Assembly (NCBI GenBank): GCA_949372635.1 | Contig: CASIAB010000005.1 | Coordinates: 124,001 to 188,000, forward strand | Reading direction: 5' to 3' | Length of the DNA: 64,000 nt | Origin: an uncultured Pseudomonadales bacterium | GTDB lineage: Bacteria > Pseudomonadota > Gammaproteobacteria > Pseudomonadales > Pseudohongiellaceae | Shown: positions 36,676-49,890 of the stretch, piece by piece | Numbering within the stretch: the stretch's first letter is position 1 | How the letters are laid out: every line of letters begins with the position of its first letter | Notes under the pieces: model-generated | What the model was told of the DNA's origin: nothing | The model's input: the letters and a program-made list of their open reading frames with translations, nothing else | Databases searched by the model: none | Position numbers and translations under genes: made by a program

Positions 36676-37381
36676 TGTCACTAGCCTGATTTTTTAGGAT
36701 TTGACTTGCCAAGAGCAGATCTGACTCAACAGTTATTTTGATATTGTCCTTACTGCCTGCAATCATTATAGGCTTAAAACCTGCCACTTCCATCGCCGCC
36801 GCCTCGTCGGTCACCTGCTCACCGCTGGCCACCACTGCCTCTAGAGACGCTTTTAGCTGAGCGAAGCGAAACATCTGCGGCGTAAGTGCATTCCAGTACG
36901 ACTCCCTGTCGACAGTTTCTATAACAGTCAGGTTTGCCCCAACTTTCTTAAGAGTATTGTCTACGGAAGAACCTAACAAACCACCTACGGGATGAAGTGA
37001 AACTTTTGAAATCAAGCTTTCTATATCGGAAGTTCGTACGCAGGGTCTAACCGCGTCATGCACTAATACCCAATCATCTTTATCTGCAAACTCTGTAATA
37101 GCAGTGAGACCATTTAGGACTGATTGGTAGCGCTCGTCCCCACCTATAACAGTTATAATACGGTTTTCGACTTCTTCAACGATTGATTCTTGCAATCTAG
37201 CCCATTGATTATCCTCGGAGTGAATCACAACGATAATTTTTTGAATCTCACTCACCGCGCTCAACCGGCGCAACGCATGCAAAATTAGCGGAGCTCCATC
37301 TATCGTGAGATATTGCTTGGGGATTACAGATCCCATGCGACGACCAATGCCTGCGGCCGGCAAGACAGCCCATATTGTCAT
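36662..37381 (-). CDS. ispD: 2-C-methyl-D-erythritol 4-phosphate cytidylyltransferase
   Basis: Third step of the MEP pathway: couples MEP to CTP. 239 residues. The CTP-binding loop is VLPAAGIGRRMGSVIPKQYL (about residues 6-25). VLVHDAVRPCV (about 103-113) and TPQMFRFAQLKASL, EAVVASGEQVTDEAAAMEVAG (about 178-198) complete the signature. It lies between ftsB and ispF, the ordinary ftsB-ispD-ispF order of gammaproteobacteria. Confidence 0.97.
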   Translation of the reverse strand: MTIWAVLPAAGIGRRMGSVIPKQYLTIDGAPLILHALRRLSAVSEIQKIIVVIHSEDNQWARLQESIVEEVENRIITVIGGDERYQSVLNGLTAITEFADKDDWVLVHDAVRPCVRTSDIESLISKVSLHPVGGLLGSSVDNTLKKVGANLTVIETVDRESYWNALTPQMFRFAQLKASLEAVVASGEQVTDEAAAMEVAGFKPIMIAGSKDNIKITVESDLLLASQILKNQASDNESK

Positions 37382-37424
37382 AGTAAGGTCTTCTAAATTG
37401 CAGAATCAGAGTCGATTGTGCTGA

Positions 37425-37703
37425 TTATTTCTGAGTAGGGACAAGCAAATAGAATGTTTCGCCCTTCTCGATCATGCCAAGTTCAGAGCGCGCCCGTTCT
37501 TCTACAGCCTCAAGCCCATTCTTCAGATCAAGCACTTCGATCTCAACCAGGCGGTTGCGCTGCTCTAACCCTTCATTGTTTGCGCGTTGCGCTTCGACTT
37601 CCAACTCCAACATATTCAGCGTGCGCACGCTATCTTCACCCAGCCAAAGCTGATATTGCAGAGTAAAAAAAGCGAACCCAAGAAATCCAAATATTATTTT
37701 CAT
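37425..37703 (-). CDS. ftsB: Cell division protein FtsB
   Basis: Bitopic inner-membrane protein of the FtsQLB divisome subcomplex. 92 residues: an N-terminal membrane helix (IIFGFLGFAFFTLQYQLWLG, residues 3-22), then a coiled coil (LNMLELEVEAQRANNEGLEQ onward) and the conserved ERARSELGMIEKGETFYLLV tail (about residues 68-87). It is between eno and ispD, as in Pseudomonas and E. coli relatives. Confidence 0.95.
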   Translation of the reverse strand: MKIIFGFLGFAFFTLQYQLWLGEDSVRTLNMLELEVEAQRANNEGLEQRNRLVEIEVLDLKNGLEAVEERARSELGMIEKGETFYLLVPTQK

Positions 37704-37793
37704 AAGCCTTTTTACTGAAATCGAATCCTAAAGGAGGTCGATCTCAGTATGTTGCGTGCCTCTCTAACTAATCGCATCCAGAGGCCGCACTAT

Positions 37794-39101
<1,308 letters not shown>

Positions 39102-39148
39102 TTATGGATATTAGTTAATTCAGAAAATGAAAATAAAACACCTAAATC

Positions 39149-39994
39149 CTATGCTGTATCCAGCGCTGGCAGCGACTTGATCAGAGCATCGAGCTCGCGC
39201 ATCTGCTGCAAGAAGGGCCGAACAGCTTCCAATCTCAAGGCACAGGGCCCATCGCATAACGCTTTGTCTGGATCGGGGTGTGCCTCAATGAAAAGCCCCG
39301 CTATGCCCTGCGACAAGCCAGCACGAGACAACGCAGTGACATATCCTCTGCGCCCGCCAGCCGCATTGGCGAGGCCGCCAGGCTTCTGCAGGGCATGCGT
39401 CGCATCGAACATTAGCGGGCTACCAAATTGTTTCATTACTGTAAAACCCAGCATATCGACAACTAGGTTGTTGTAGCCAAAGCTGCTGCCACGCTCGCAG
39501 AGAATCAGACGCTCATTCCCCGCCGATTCAAATTTCTTAAGGATATGGCCCATTTCCTGCGGCGCCAGAAACTGCGCCTTCTTAATATTGATGATCGCGC
39601 CACTTTCGGCCATGGCGACGACAAGATCCGTCTGCCTAGACAGGAACGCAGGCAACTGCAGAATATCAGCGACCTCAGATGACGGCCCGACCTGGGATAT
39701 TTCATGCACGTCGGTAATCACGGGAACGCAAAACTGCTCTTTGATCTCGGAGAGTATCTTTAACCCTTCGTCCAGCCCGGGCCCACGATAAGAATCTTTA
39801 GAAGAACGATTTGCCTTGTCGAATGAGGCCTTGAATACATAGGGAATATTGAGCTCATCAGTTACTCTGAAGAACTGCTCGGCCACAGTCATTGCCAAGT
39901 CTCTCGATTCCAGCACGTTCACCCCTGCGAATAGTACAAAGGGCTGATCGTTGGCAATGGTGAAATTCCCAAGCTTAATTTGCTTTGCTCTCAT
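39149..39994 (-). CDS. kdsA: 3-deoxy-8-phosphooctulonate synthase (KDO-8-P synthase)
   Basis: Condenses arabinose 5-phosphate and phosphoenolpyruvate for the KDO sugar of LPS inner core. 281 residues. Motifs: [20 protein letters not shown] (about residues 54-73), [54 protein letters not shown] and [11 protein letters not shown], the last with the metal-independent-type active site context. It lies between pyrG and eno, the usual arrangement. Confidence 0.98.
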   Translation of the reverse strand: MRAKQIKLGNFTIANDQPFVLFAGVNVLESRDLAMTVAEQFFRVTDELNIPYVFKASFDKANRSSKDSYRGPGLDEGLKILSEIKEQFCVPVITDVHEISQVGPSSEVADILQLPAFLSRQTDLVVAMAESGAIINIKKAQFLAPQEMGHILKKFESAGNERLILCERGSSFGYNNLVVDMLGFTVMKQFGSPLMFDATHALQKPGGLANAAGGRRGYVTALSRAGLSQGIAGLFIEAHPDPDKALCDGPCALRLEAVRPFLQQMRELDALIKSLPALDTA

Positions 39995-40024
39995 GATTAG
40001 ATATCGGGTCCTTTTTCCTGGCGC

Positions 40025-41821
<1,797 letters not shown>

Positions 41822-41859
41822 CTAAGGAACCAAAATGCACCCGAGCGCGCAGCAAAAAT

Positions 41860-43215
41860 TTAAGCTCGCAGCGCAAGGTTGGGTGGCTCCCATTCGATAA
41901 CGCAGCCAGGCTGGGTGCCCTTCGCTGAAAGCTCCTCACTGACCCCGACACCCGGAATATAGGACAGAACATCGCCGTCATAAAACAAAGGAATGCGACT
42001 TCTCAACCACGGTGGAACTTCGCTTTCCTGAAGAATTTTTTTCAGTGTCTTTCTCGGCCGTCCAGCTAGACGACAAGTTTCGCCACCGCGCCTATGCCGT
42101 ATCGACAGTTTACTGAGCTTGTTTGCGCAAATCCCTGCGCCCTGCCTCTCGCGAATTCGAAGCGTGCCATTGCCTGGCAGTATGACGTCTCCCCCGACTG
42201 GCAATCTACTCATAGCACCTAAATCGGAAGTATCTAAATCTCGCTCGAGCTCGGCTGGGTCCAATGCGTACAAACTCTCGCGAAAGCAAAAGACCTGAAA
42301 ATCCTCTGCTATAAATTGACCGCTAGCACTTTGCAAAACCTTTTTGCCCAGCTGTTGAAGCTTATTCCAACCAAGCTCCTTTGCACCTAAGCTTGCAAGC
42401 CAATGACGCAGCACATTGCGCCGCCTTGGCTCCGCGAGCGCTAACAGCTTTTCCCTACTGACAATTGACTTCGATTCTGCAGCTATCTGGTCTAAGTCGA
42501 TCGCAGCTAGCTCCTGAAGCAGTGCCTCGCTCTCGCTAGCGAGCACTGCCGACTTCGACCAGCTCTGTCTATACCCCGGCCAACGCGCCTCGATAAGTGG
42601 CAGTAAGGTATGACGACAATAATTTCTATCGAAGCCTTCATCCTTATTTGAATGATCCTCGACCCAAATAAGCTGCTCAGATTCAGCGTAGCTTTGGAGC
42701 TCTTTTCGATCGATATCTAATAACGGGCGCAGCAGCCTCGTCGCTCCCAACATGCGGCTACGCGGAATACCGCTGAGCCCGCGACTCCCAGAGCCGCGAA
42801 CTAGACGCAGCAGCAGGGTTTCCATCTGATCGTCGCGGTGGTGCGCCAGCAGCAATTCTTCGTCTGGCTGCAATTCAGCCTCGAATTCACGATACCGCGC
42901 CTCTCTGGCCGTATTTTCGATGCCACTACTACCGGATATCTCCACCCGAGTGCTAATGAATTCCACACCGAGCAGTGCACACTGGCATTGGCAGTGTTGC
43001 TCCCAGCTCTCTGTCTGATCCTGAAGTTGATGATTGATGTGCAATGCACGCAACTTAAAAGCTGCGCCGGAGTGATCGCGTAGTCTAACCATGGCGTGTA
43101 GAAGTACAACAGAGTCCAAGCCACCGCTCAAGCCGATTAGGAATTTACGCGTAGAGGCTAGCTCAACCAGAGCTGCTTCTAACTTGTCGTGAAGCGCTTG
43201 AGGAGAATTATTCAT
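41860..43215 (-). CDS. tilS: tRNA(Ile)-lysidine synthase
   Basis: Modifies the wobble cytidine of tRNA-Ile(CAU) to lysidine so that AUA is read as Ile. 451 residues from ATG 43215 (MNNSPQALHDKLEA). The PP-loop is FLIGLSGGLDSVVLLHAMV (about residues 26-44), followed by LRALHINHQLQ, LLLAHHRDDQMETLLLRLVR (about 123-142) and GSRGLSGIPRSRMLGATRLL (about 145-164). The C-terminal substrate-binding domains follow (RHRRGGETCRLAGRPRKTLK). It lies downstream of accA, as in Pseudomonas. Confidence 0.96.
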   Translation of the reverse strand: MNNSPQALHDKLEAALVELASTRKFLIGLSGGLDSVVLLHAMVRLRDHSGAAFKLRALHINHQLQDQTESWEQHCQCQCALLGVEFISTRVEISGSSGIENTAREARYREFEAELQPDEELLLAHHRDDQMETLLLRLVRGSGSRGLSGIPRSRMLGATRLLRPLLDIDRKELQSYAESEQLIWVEDHSNKDEGFDRNYCRHTLLPLIEARWPGYRQSWSKSAVLASESEALLQELAAIDLDQIAAESKSIVSREKLLALAEPRRRNVLRHWLASLGAKELGWNKLQQLGKKVLQSASGQFIAEDFQVFCFRESLYALDPAELERDLDTSDLGAMSRLPVGGDVILPGNGTLRIRERQGAGICANKLSKLSIRHRRGGETCRLAGRPRKTLKKILQESEVPPWLRSRIPLFYDGDVLSYIPGVGVSEELSAKGTQPGCVIEWEPPNLALRA

Positions 43216-43310
43216 GATCTGTAGGTATATCAGCGCTATAGTTTGATTCATTTAAGAAAGGAGAGAAGCTGCGCCTCCCTCGGCAGCGACTGCGATTTTT
43301 TTTCTTCGAA

Positions 43311-44264
43311 CTAGGTTGATATACCGTAGCTCATCAATCGCTTATAGCGACGCTCCACCAGCTCATCAAGATCTATAGCGGTCAAGCGGTCTAACTGTTC
43401 GATTAACGCTGCTTTGATACTCGCGGCCGTCGCAGCGACATCTCTGTGTGCGCCTCCGAGTGGCTCAGGTATTGTGTGATCCACTATACCAAGCTCTTCT
43501 AATCGCTTAGAAGTCACACCCATAGCTTCTGCAGCGGCTGCCGCGTGATCGGAAGATTTCCAAAGAATGGTTGCACAACCCTCGGGAGTGATAACAGTAT
43601 AAGTCGAATACTGCAGCATATTAAGCTGATCAGAGACGCCGATAGCGATAGCGCCACCAGAGTTTGCCTCACCGGTTACCGTCGCAATAAGCGGCGTCCT
43701 TACGTGAGACATCATCGCCATATTCACGGCGATTGCTTCGTTAATTCCACGCTCTTCCGAATCCATTCCCGGGTAAGCGCCAGGTGTATCTATGAAGCTC
43801 AGCACAGGAAGTCTATATTGTTCTGCTAGAAGCACTAGTCGTCTAGCCTTTCTATAACCTTCTGGCCTAGGCATGCCGAAATTATGTCTAACTTTTTCTT
43901 TTGTGCCTCTGCCCTTCTGATGACCGATCACCACGACTGGACGACCATCTATCTTTGCCAATCCACCGATTAAAGCCTGATCGTCGGCGAACAGACGATC
44001 ACCATGCAGTTCATCGAAATTTGTAAAAATGTGCTCGAGATAATCGAGTGTATAAGGTCGCAACGGATGCCGAGCAACTTGGGAAATTTGCCATGAAGAG
44101 AGGTTCGAGTATATTTTCTCAGTGAGCTTTGTGCTCTTGTTTTTCAGGTTCTGGATTTCTTCGGCGATATTCAACTCATTGTCACTGCCCACCAATCTTA
44201 GCTCAATGATCTTAGCCTCTAACTCCGCAATGGGCTGCTCAAATTCGAGATAATTAGGATCCAT
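43311..44264 (-). CDS. accA: Acetyl-CoA carboxylase carboxyltransferase subunit alpha
   Basis: With AccD transfers the carboxyl group to acetyl-CoA, forming malonyl-CoA for fatty acid synthesis. 317 residues from ATG 44264 ([20 protein letters not shown]), matching the family N-terminus; an ATG at 44300 gives 12 extra residues. Motifs: [79 protein letters not shown] and [16 protein letters not shown]. It follows dnaE closely. Malonyl-CoA decarboxylase at 16.4 kb catalyses the opposing reaction. Confidence 0.98.
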   Translation of the reverse strand: MDPNYLEFEQPIAELEAKIIELRLVGSDNELNIAEEIQNLKNKSTKLTEKIYSNLSSWQISQVARHPLRPYTLDYLEHIFTNFDELHGDRLFADDQALIGGLAKIDGRPVVVIGHQKGRGTKEKVRHNFGMPRPEGYRKARRLVLLAEQYRLPVLSFIDTPGAYPGMDSEERGINEAIAVNMAMMSHVRTPLIATVTGEANSGGAIAIGVSDQLNMLQYSTYTVITPEGCATILWKSSDHAAAAAEAMGVTSKRLEELGIVDHTIPEPLGGAHRDVAATAASIKAALIEQLDRLTAIDLDELVERRYKRLMSYGIST

Positions 44265-44306
44265 ACTGTATTCAACTTTTCCTGCTAGTTTGATTTTCAT
44301 GGGTGT

Positions 44307-47300
44307 CTATTTGTAACTTAACACTACTTTATCTTTACCGTACTCGAGCCGCAGACGCTGAATCAGGTCATCGGCAGGCGACACGACCCACTCTTGGCCC
44401 AGCATTATACACCCTATAGAGTCAGCGCGCTGATAGCGCACCATGACCTGGCAGCCCTCTCCCTCGTCCACCGCACCCCATACTGCTTGGCCACTGGGCG
44501 GGAACTGTCCGAGATGTTTATGACGAGTACTAATTCCCGCGGCAGAACTACCCCCTGAACCGTTTGCAATTGCTGCATCCTCTACTTCCAAAACCTCGGC
44601 TGTTTTACGATAAGGCTCAAGGATGCGCGCGAGATGCTCGCAGAAATTGCTGCCCAGCAACTCTGATTCGAGATTCAACGCCACCCGGTGTGCATTGCGT
44701 TTTCGCGCCTGTGCTAATGTCATTACGCTCTTGCCGCGGCCTCGCATACCGCCGTTATAGTCATCGATGCTTATCGCGCACTCCACCACCATGATCACAT
44801 CTTTGTTTAGCGTCTCTCTGTATTTCTCGTATTCTTTGGCGAATAAGGAAAATTCAAAGCGTGCTGATCTGTCGTCCAATACTAGGAATGCTATGGTATC
44901 CCCAACCTTGTTCTTCATAGTACGTATGCTATGCAAAACACCAGCGATAGTCTGGGGCCCTCGCTCCGGCCTTAAATTGACCAGTCTATTCTTAGTAATA
45001 CGGGAAAGCTCATCCAGGAATTCGTCGATGGGATGACCTGACAGCCACAAACCCAGAGTCTCCTTCTCTACCTTGAGGCGATGCTGTTCCGCCCAGGCAC
45101 GGACTGTAATATTAGAGACATTGAGATCTGCATCTTCCATGCCCGTCGGCGCAATCTCGCCGAACATATCCTCAACACCACTAGCCTGATTTCGTCTGGA
45201 TTGCTCAGCTGCCTGCATGGCCTGCGGCAACAAAACCGAGAGCAAAGCACGCGCATAGTCGAGATCACCTTCCGCCATATTGTCCAAAGCACCGGAGCGG
45301 ATCAACGCTTCCATGGTGCGTTTATTGATGTTCTGCGTCTCCACTCTCTGGCAGATGTCCAGCAGATTCGTAAATGGCCCTTCTTTTCGCGCGGCGAGTA
45401 TACTGCCAACTGGACCTTCACCCAATCCCTTGATGGCGCCTAGGCCGTAGACAATTTCGTCCTTCTCGTTTACCGTAAAATTGTACTGGCCACGATTGAT
45501 ATCCGGGGGCACTATGACCAGCTGCATCGAGCGGCACTCATCAATCAGGGTCACGATCTTATCGGTATTCTGCATTTCAGCCGTAAGCACTGCCGCCATG
45601 AAACAGGCCGGATGATGCGTCTTCAGCCACGCTGTTTGATAAGAAACTAGCGCATACGCTGCCGAGTGCGACTTGTTAAAGCCGTAGCCCGCGAACTTCT
45701 CCATCAGATCAAAGATAGAGGCGGCTAGGTCAGCATCGATTCCCCTCGCTTCGGCACCCTCTTGGAATAAGCTACGCTGCTTCGCCATCACTTCTGGGTT
45801 CTTCTTACCCATAGCCTTACGTAGAATATCTGCGCCAGCCAATGAGTAGTTCGCAAGAACCTGGGCGATCTGCATCACTTGCTCTTGATAGAGAATTACT
45901 CCGTAAGTATTACCGAGGACCGACTCCAACTCAGCATGTGGATAGATCACTTGTGTGCGGCCATGCTTGCGGTCGACAAAATCATCCACCATGCCAGACT
46001 GCAATGGACCAGGTCGAAACAAGGCCACCAAAGCAATGATATCTTCAAAACTACTTGGCACCTGGCGCTTAATCAGATCCTTCATTCCGCGAGATTCGAG
46101 TTGAAAAATCGCCGTTGTCTTACCCTCCTGCAACAGTCGATATACACTTTCGTCGGTTAGAGGCAGTTTGGTGATATCGACCGGCGGCTCGCCTTCGCCT
46201 GCCCTAGCGTTAATCATCTTCACGGCACAATCGATTATGGTTAGAGTGCGCAGCCCCAGGAAGTCGAACTTCACTAAACCTGCTGTCTCCACATCGTTCT
46301 TATCAAATTGAGTAACTAAGCCTTGACCTGATTCGTCGCAATACAGCGGCGTAAAATCAGTTAGCTTGGTAGGCGCGATAACCACGCCACCGGCATGTTT
46401 GCCAACATTGCGGGTTATACCCTCCAGTTTGTAGGCCATCTCCATGATTTCCTGAGCGTCCTCATCAGAATCAACGAATTCACCCAGCAGCGGCTCCACC
46501 TCAAACGCCTTCTTTAGGGTTATGCCAGGCTCGAAGGGAATCAACTTGGAAAGCTTGTCAGCCAACATATAAGGCTTGCCCTGCACTCGCGCCACATCAC
46601 GTACTACAGCCTTTGCGGCCATGGTACCAAAGGTAATGATTTGCGATACCGCATCTTGGCCATACAAATCGGCTACATGCGCAATAACGCGGTCGCGGCC
46701 TTCAATACAAAAATCCACATCAAAGTCGGGCATCGACACCCTTTCAGGGTTAAGGAAACGCTCGAACAACAAATCGTATTTAAGCGGGTCTAAATCGGTA
46801 ATTCTTAGCGCGTAGGCGACAATGGAACCTGCACCCGAGCCACGCCCTGGCCCGACAGGTATATCATTGTCTCTAGACCACTGAATAAATTCCATCACGA
46901 TAAGAAAGTAGCCTGCGAAACCCATCTGGTTGATGACGCCCAACTCGAACTCCAAACGCTCCCAATAGGGTTTCTCGACGTCTTTATTTTCGTAATCGTC
47001 GCCATAGAGGGTACGTAGCCGTTCTCTCAGCCCATCGGAACTCAGTCCGGAAAAATATTGCTCCATATCCATGCCTTTGGGCACGGGATAATTCGGTAAA
47101 CACGGTTTGTCTAGTACCAGTGAAAGATTGCAGCGTTTTACGATTTCCCAAGAGTTCTCCAACGCCTCAGGAATATCGCTAAATAGCTCTCCCATCTCGT
47201 CCCGAGTCTTTAAGTACTGTTGGTCGGTGTAATTGTGAGGTCGTCTCGAGTCATTTAGCGTGCGCCTCTCATTGATGCATACGCGCACTTCGTGCGCATC

Positions 47301-47939
47301 GAAATCATCCTGATCGATGAAGCGCACATCGTTCGTTGCGACCACTGGCGAGTTCGTCTCGATAGCCAGAGCGACAGCCGCATCGATGTAGTCCTCTTCT
47401 TCTGCTTTGCCCACACGCTGCAGCTCTAGATAGAAACTTTGCGGGAATAATTGCTCCCATTCAGCCAGCAACTCCTTAGCTAAGTCTTTTTCATCTGCCA
47501 GCAGTGCTAGTCCTATATCGCTGCTCTGCGCACCCGATAAAGCGATAAGGCCATCGACACGCCCTGCCAATTGCGATTTGCAGACAGACGGCTCACTCTG
47601 GCTAGGGTTCTCGGTGTACAACTCGGAGATAAGTTTAGTCAGGCTGAGATAACCAACCTCGTTCTTGACCAATAACACTAGGCGAGTCTGTTTCGATCCG
47701 TCGTCGCTCTCAACCAGTACATCACAGCCGCAGACGGGCTTGATGCCGGCATTGAGGGAGCCGGTGTAAAATTTAATGAGGGAAAACATATTTGCCAGGT
47801 CGGTAATAGCAACCGCTGGCATAGATAATTCGCGCAGCCTCACAATAAGCGGTTTGATGGTAACGATACCATCATTGATTGAAAATTCGGTGTGAAGTCT
47901 GAGGTGTGCGAAGGGCGGATTAGGCAAATTTTCAGACAT
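44307..47939 (-). CDS. dnaE: DNA polymerase III subunit alpha
   Basis: Replicative polymerase catalytic subunit. 1210 residues, slightly longer than the 1160-1175 of E. coli and Pseudomonas. The N-terminal PHP domain is FAHLRLHTEFSINDGI and PAVAITDLANMFSLIKFY (residues 10-55). The polymerase active site region is PVGPGRGSGAGSIVAYAL and MPDFDVDFCIEGRDRVI (the catalytic Asp pair). EQVMQIAQVLANYSLAGADI and FAGYGFNKSHSAAYALVSYQ follow, then an OB-fold domain (LTIAGVLHSIRTMKNK-type segment). Extra length is near the C-terminus around a Gly/Ser-rich linker (ANGSGGSSAAG). It lies between rnhB and accA. Confidence 0.98.
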   Translation of the reverse strand: MSENLPNPPFAHLRLHTEFSINDGIVTIKPLIVRLRELSMPAVAITDLANMFSLIKFYTGSLNAGIKPVCGCDVLVESDDGSKQTRLVLLVKNEVGYLSLTKLISELYTENPSQSEPSVCKSQLAGRVDGLIALSGAQSSDIGLALLADEKDLAKELLAEWEQLFPQSFYLELQRVGKAEEEDYIDAAVALAIETNSPVVATNDVRFIDQDDFDAHEVRVCINERRTLNDSRRPHNYTDQQYLKTRDEMGELFSDIPEALENSWEIVKRCNLSLVLDKPCLPNYPVPKGMDMEQYFSGLSSDGLRERLRTLYGDDYENKDVEKPYWERLEFELGVINQMGFAGYFLIVMEFIQWSRDNDIPVGPGRGSGAGSIVAYALRITDLDPLKYDLLFERFLNPERVSMPDFDVDFCIEGRDRVIAHVADLYGQDAVSQIITFGTMAAKAVVRDVARVQGKPYMLADKLSKLIPFEPGITLKKAFEVEPLLGEFVDSDEDAQEIMEMAYKLEGITRNVGKHAGGVVIAPTKLTDFTPLYCDESGQGLVTQFDKNDVETAGLVKFDFLGLRTLTIIDCAVKMINARAGEGEPPVDITKLPLTDESVYRLLQEGKTTAIFQLESRGMKDLIKRQVPSSFEDIIALVALFRPGPLQSGMVDDFVDRKHGRTQVIYPHAELESVLGNTYGVILYQEQVMQIAQVLANYSLAGADILRKAMGKKNPEVMAKQRSLFQEGAEARGIDADLAASIFDLMEKFAGYGFNKSHSAAYALVSYQTAWLKTHHPACFMAAVLTAEMQNTDKIVTLIDECRSMQLVIVPPDINRGQYNFTVNEKDEIVYGLGAIKGLGEGPVGSILAARKEGPFTNLLDICQRVETQNINKRTMEALIRSGALDNMAEGDLDYARALLSVLLPQAMQAAEQSRRNQASGVEDMFGEIAPTGMEDADLNVSNITVRAWAEQHRLKVEKETLGLWLSGHPIDEFLDELSRITKNRLVNLRPERGPQTIAGVLHSIRTMKNKVGDTIAFLVLDDRSARFEFSLFAKEYEKYRETLNKDVIMVVECAISIDDYNGGMRGRGKSVMTLAQARKRNAHRVALNLESELLGSNFCEHLARILEPYRKTAEVLEVEDAAIANGSGGSSAAGISTRHKHLGQFPPSGQAVWGAVDEGEGCQVMVRYQRADSIGCIMLGQEWVVSPADDLIQRLRLEYGKDKVVLSYK

Positions 47940-48011
47940 TTAAAAATCTAATTATTGAGTGGCGTAGAAGTCTCCAATATACCTTTTTTTTATTAGAAAC
48001 GGGACAAAATT

Positions 48012-48629
48012 TTAAGGCCATTCAGATGCTTTCAGGACCCTCGCGACGGGCGCGAACGTACGCCGATGAATAGGCGTAGCCCCAAGGGCTTCAATCGCTG
48101 CTAGGTGCGCCGATGTTGGGTATCCCATATTACTTGCAAAGCCATAGCCCGGGTATTGCAGATCCAGTTCCTGCATCTCCTTGTCACGAGTCACCTTCGC
48201 AATAATCGAAGCAGCGCAGATGCTCGGGACTAAAGAGTCGCCTTTAACTACAGCCTCCGAGTGATACTTCCATTTAGGGCAGCGGTTACCATCGACGTAA
48301 ACGAACTCGGGCTGAACCTTCAGGCCTTCGACAGCCCTACTCATTGCCAGCATGCTCGCATGCAATATATTGATCTGCTCGATCTCCTGTACCGATGCTC
48401 GACCTACCGCATAGCAGTGAGCGTTCATTACAATGGCATCGAAGCATTCCAGCCTCTGCTTGTGGGACAGCTTCTTCGAGTCAGCTAGGCCGTTGATAGG
48501 CTTTACGGGATCAAGTATCACTGCCGCGGCGACAACGTCCCAGGCCAATGGCCCGCGACCCACTTCATCAGTACCCGCTATCAAGGTATAGGGTTCGCTA
48601 GCCGGAGAAAATGGAGGCTCGCTCTTCAT
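48012..48629 (-). CDS. rnhB: Ribonuclease HII
   Basis: Cleaves RNA in RNA-DNA hybrids and removes misincorporated ribonucleotides. 205 residues. The catalytic D-E pair is in [20 protein letters not shown] (about residues 19-38); the usual GRGPLAGPV reads GRGPLAWDV here, an uncommon change next to the active site. [10 protein letters not shown] (third acid) and [20 protein letters not shown] (about 129-148) are present, as is the [20 protein letters not shown] segment. It overlaps almost with lpxB (3-bp gap) and precedes dnaE, the standard order. Confidence 0.96.
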   Translation of the reverse strand: MKSEPPFSPASEPYTLIAGTDEVGRGPLAWDVVAAAVILDPVKPINGLADSKKLSHKQRLECFDAIVMNAHCYAVGRASVQEIEQINILHASMLAMSRAVEGLKVQPEFVYVDGNRCPKWKYHSEAVVKGDSLVPSICAASIIAKVTRDKEMQELDLQYPGYGFASNMGYPTSAHLAAIEALGATPIHRRTFAPVARVLKASEWP

Positions 48630-48632
48630 TTA

Positions 48633-49790
48633 CTAACTGCTGTCTTTCTCTATAAGAGATGCTATGGCTAGACCAGCCGCAGAGGAGGCACCGAGGCGCA
48701 GACTCTTATGTATTTGCTCAAATTCCAGCATTGTCGCTTCGTAATCCTCCCCACCAGTCATGTGCCGGACTATCCCTTCACGTACTTTTTTCACCGTGAG
48801 ATCATGCTGAATATATTCGGGCACTAGCTGCCGTCCCGCAAGGAGATTCGGCAAAGCAACATACGGGATCTTTACTAAACGCGAGGCGATGGCAAATGTG
48901 ATTGCCGCAAGTTTATACCCTACGATCATAGGTCGTCTTAAGAGCAACACCTCCAAAGTAGCAGTACCGGAAGACAGCACGACTAAATCCGCCGCACTGA
49001 TTGCTGCGTGAGAATCATCGACTAAAATAAATTGCTCGCCTGGAATTATTGACTCTTCACGAAGTAGAGCATCGACCTGTGCTTTGTTCTCCGCGCTGCT
49101 AGTCGGAACTAGAAACTTTAGCTGCGGACACGTAGCTAGCGATTCCACCGCTGCTGCAAAAAATACTGGCGCAAGCCGTTTGATTTCGCCACCGCGACTG
49201 CCTGGCATCAACGTAACTAGTTCGTCATCTCGATTGAGGCCAAATTGCTCACGTGAAAATAGCTTCTTATCTTCGAAACCGATGGTATCTGCCAATGGGT
49301 GACCTACACACTTAACATCGACACCATGTTGTGTATAGACTGCCGTCTCAAACGGAAACAAGGTCAGCATTAAATCTACTGCCCTCTTCACCGTATGGAT
49401 TCGTCTCTCACGATAAGCCCAAAGGCTAGGACTGACATAATGAACCGTTTTAATCTTATCGAGCTTCAGCTCTTCTTCGAGGCGCAAGTTGAAGTCGGGG
49501 TTATCAATACCTATAAAGACGAGTGGGCGCCTTTCGGCGAAAAATTGTTTGAGCCGTTTCTTCAGCGCAAATAGCTCGGGCAATCTGCTTAAGGGCTCGA
49601 CGAAACCCATAACCGAGAGCCTATCCATCTCAGCAAGGGAGTTAAACCCGAGCGCAATCATATCTGGCCCACCAATACCGGCAAATTCCGCATCGGGGTA
49701 TTTGTTACTCAAAGCTGAAATCAGACCAGCACCTAGGATGTCTCCTGATTTTTCGCCAGCAACAATTCCGATTAGAGGGGCATTACTCAT
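48633..49790 (-). CDS. lpxB: Lipid-A-disaccharide synthase
   Basis: Joins UDP-diacylglucosamine and lipid X in lipid A synthesis at the inner membrane. 385 residues (GT19). Motifs: IGIVAGEKSGDILGAGLISA (residues 7-26), FAGIGGPDMIALGFNSLAEM, VFIGIDNPDFNLRLE, VHYVSPSLWAYRERRIHTVK, TLFPFETAVY and the VTLMPGSRGGEIKRL nucleotide-binding loop. LSSGTATLEVLLLRRPMIVG and YVALPNLLAGRQLVPEYIQ complete the enzyme. It lies between rnhB and lpxA in the lipid A cluster. Confidence 0.98.
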   Translation of the reverse strand: MSNAPLIGIVAGEKSGDILGAGLISALSNKYPDAEFAGIGGPDMIALGFNSLAEMDRLSVMGFVEPLSRLPELFALKKRLKQFFAERRPLVFIGIDNPDFNLRLEEELKLDKIKTVHYVSPSLWAYRERRIHTVKRAVDLMLTLFPFETAVYTQHGVDVKCVGHPLADTIGFEDKKLFSREQFGLNRDDELVTLMPGSRGGEIKRLAPVFFAAAVESLATCPQLKFLVPTSSAENKAQVDALLREESIIPGEQFILVDDSHAAISAADLVVLSSGTATLEVLLLRRPMIVGYKLAAITFAIASRLVKIPYVALPNLLAGRQLVPEYIQHDLTVKKVREGIVRHMTGGEDYEATMLEFEQIHKSLRLGASSAAGLAIASLIEKDSS

Positions 49791-49890
49791 AGTATGAGGT
49801 ATCGTGGTTAGTGACTTTCGTTACATTCGTCGTTTTAGCTACTTAAGTAACCAACGATGCCTGAGTATATGAAGAAGTGAATTCAAATTT

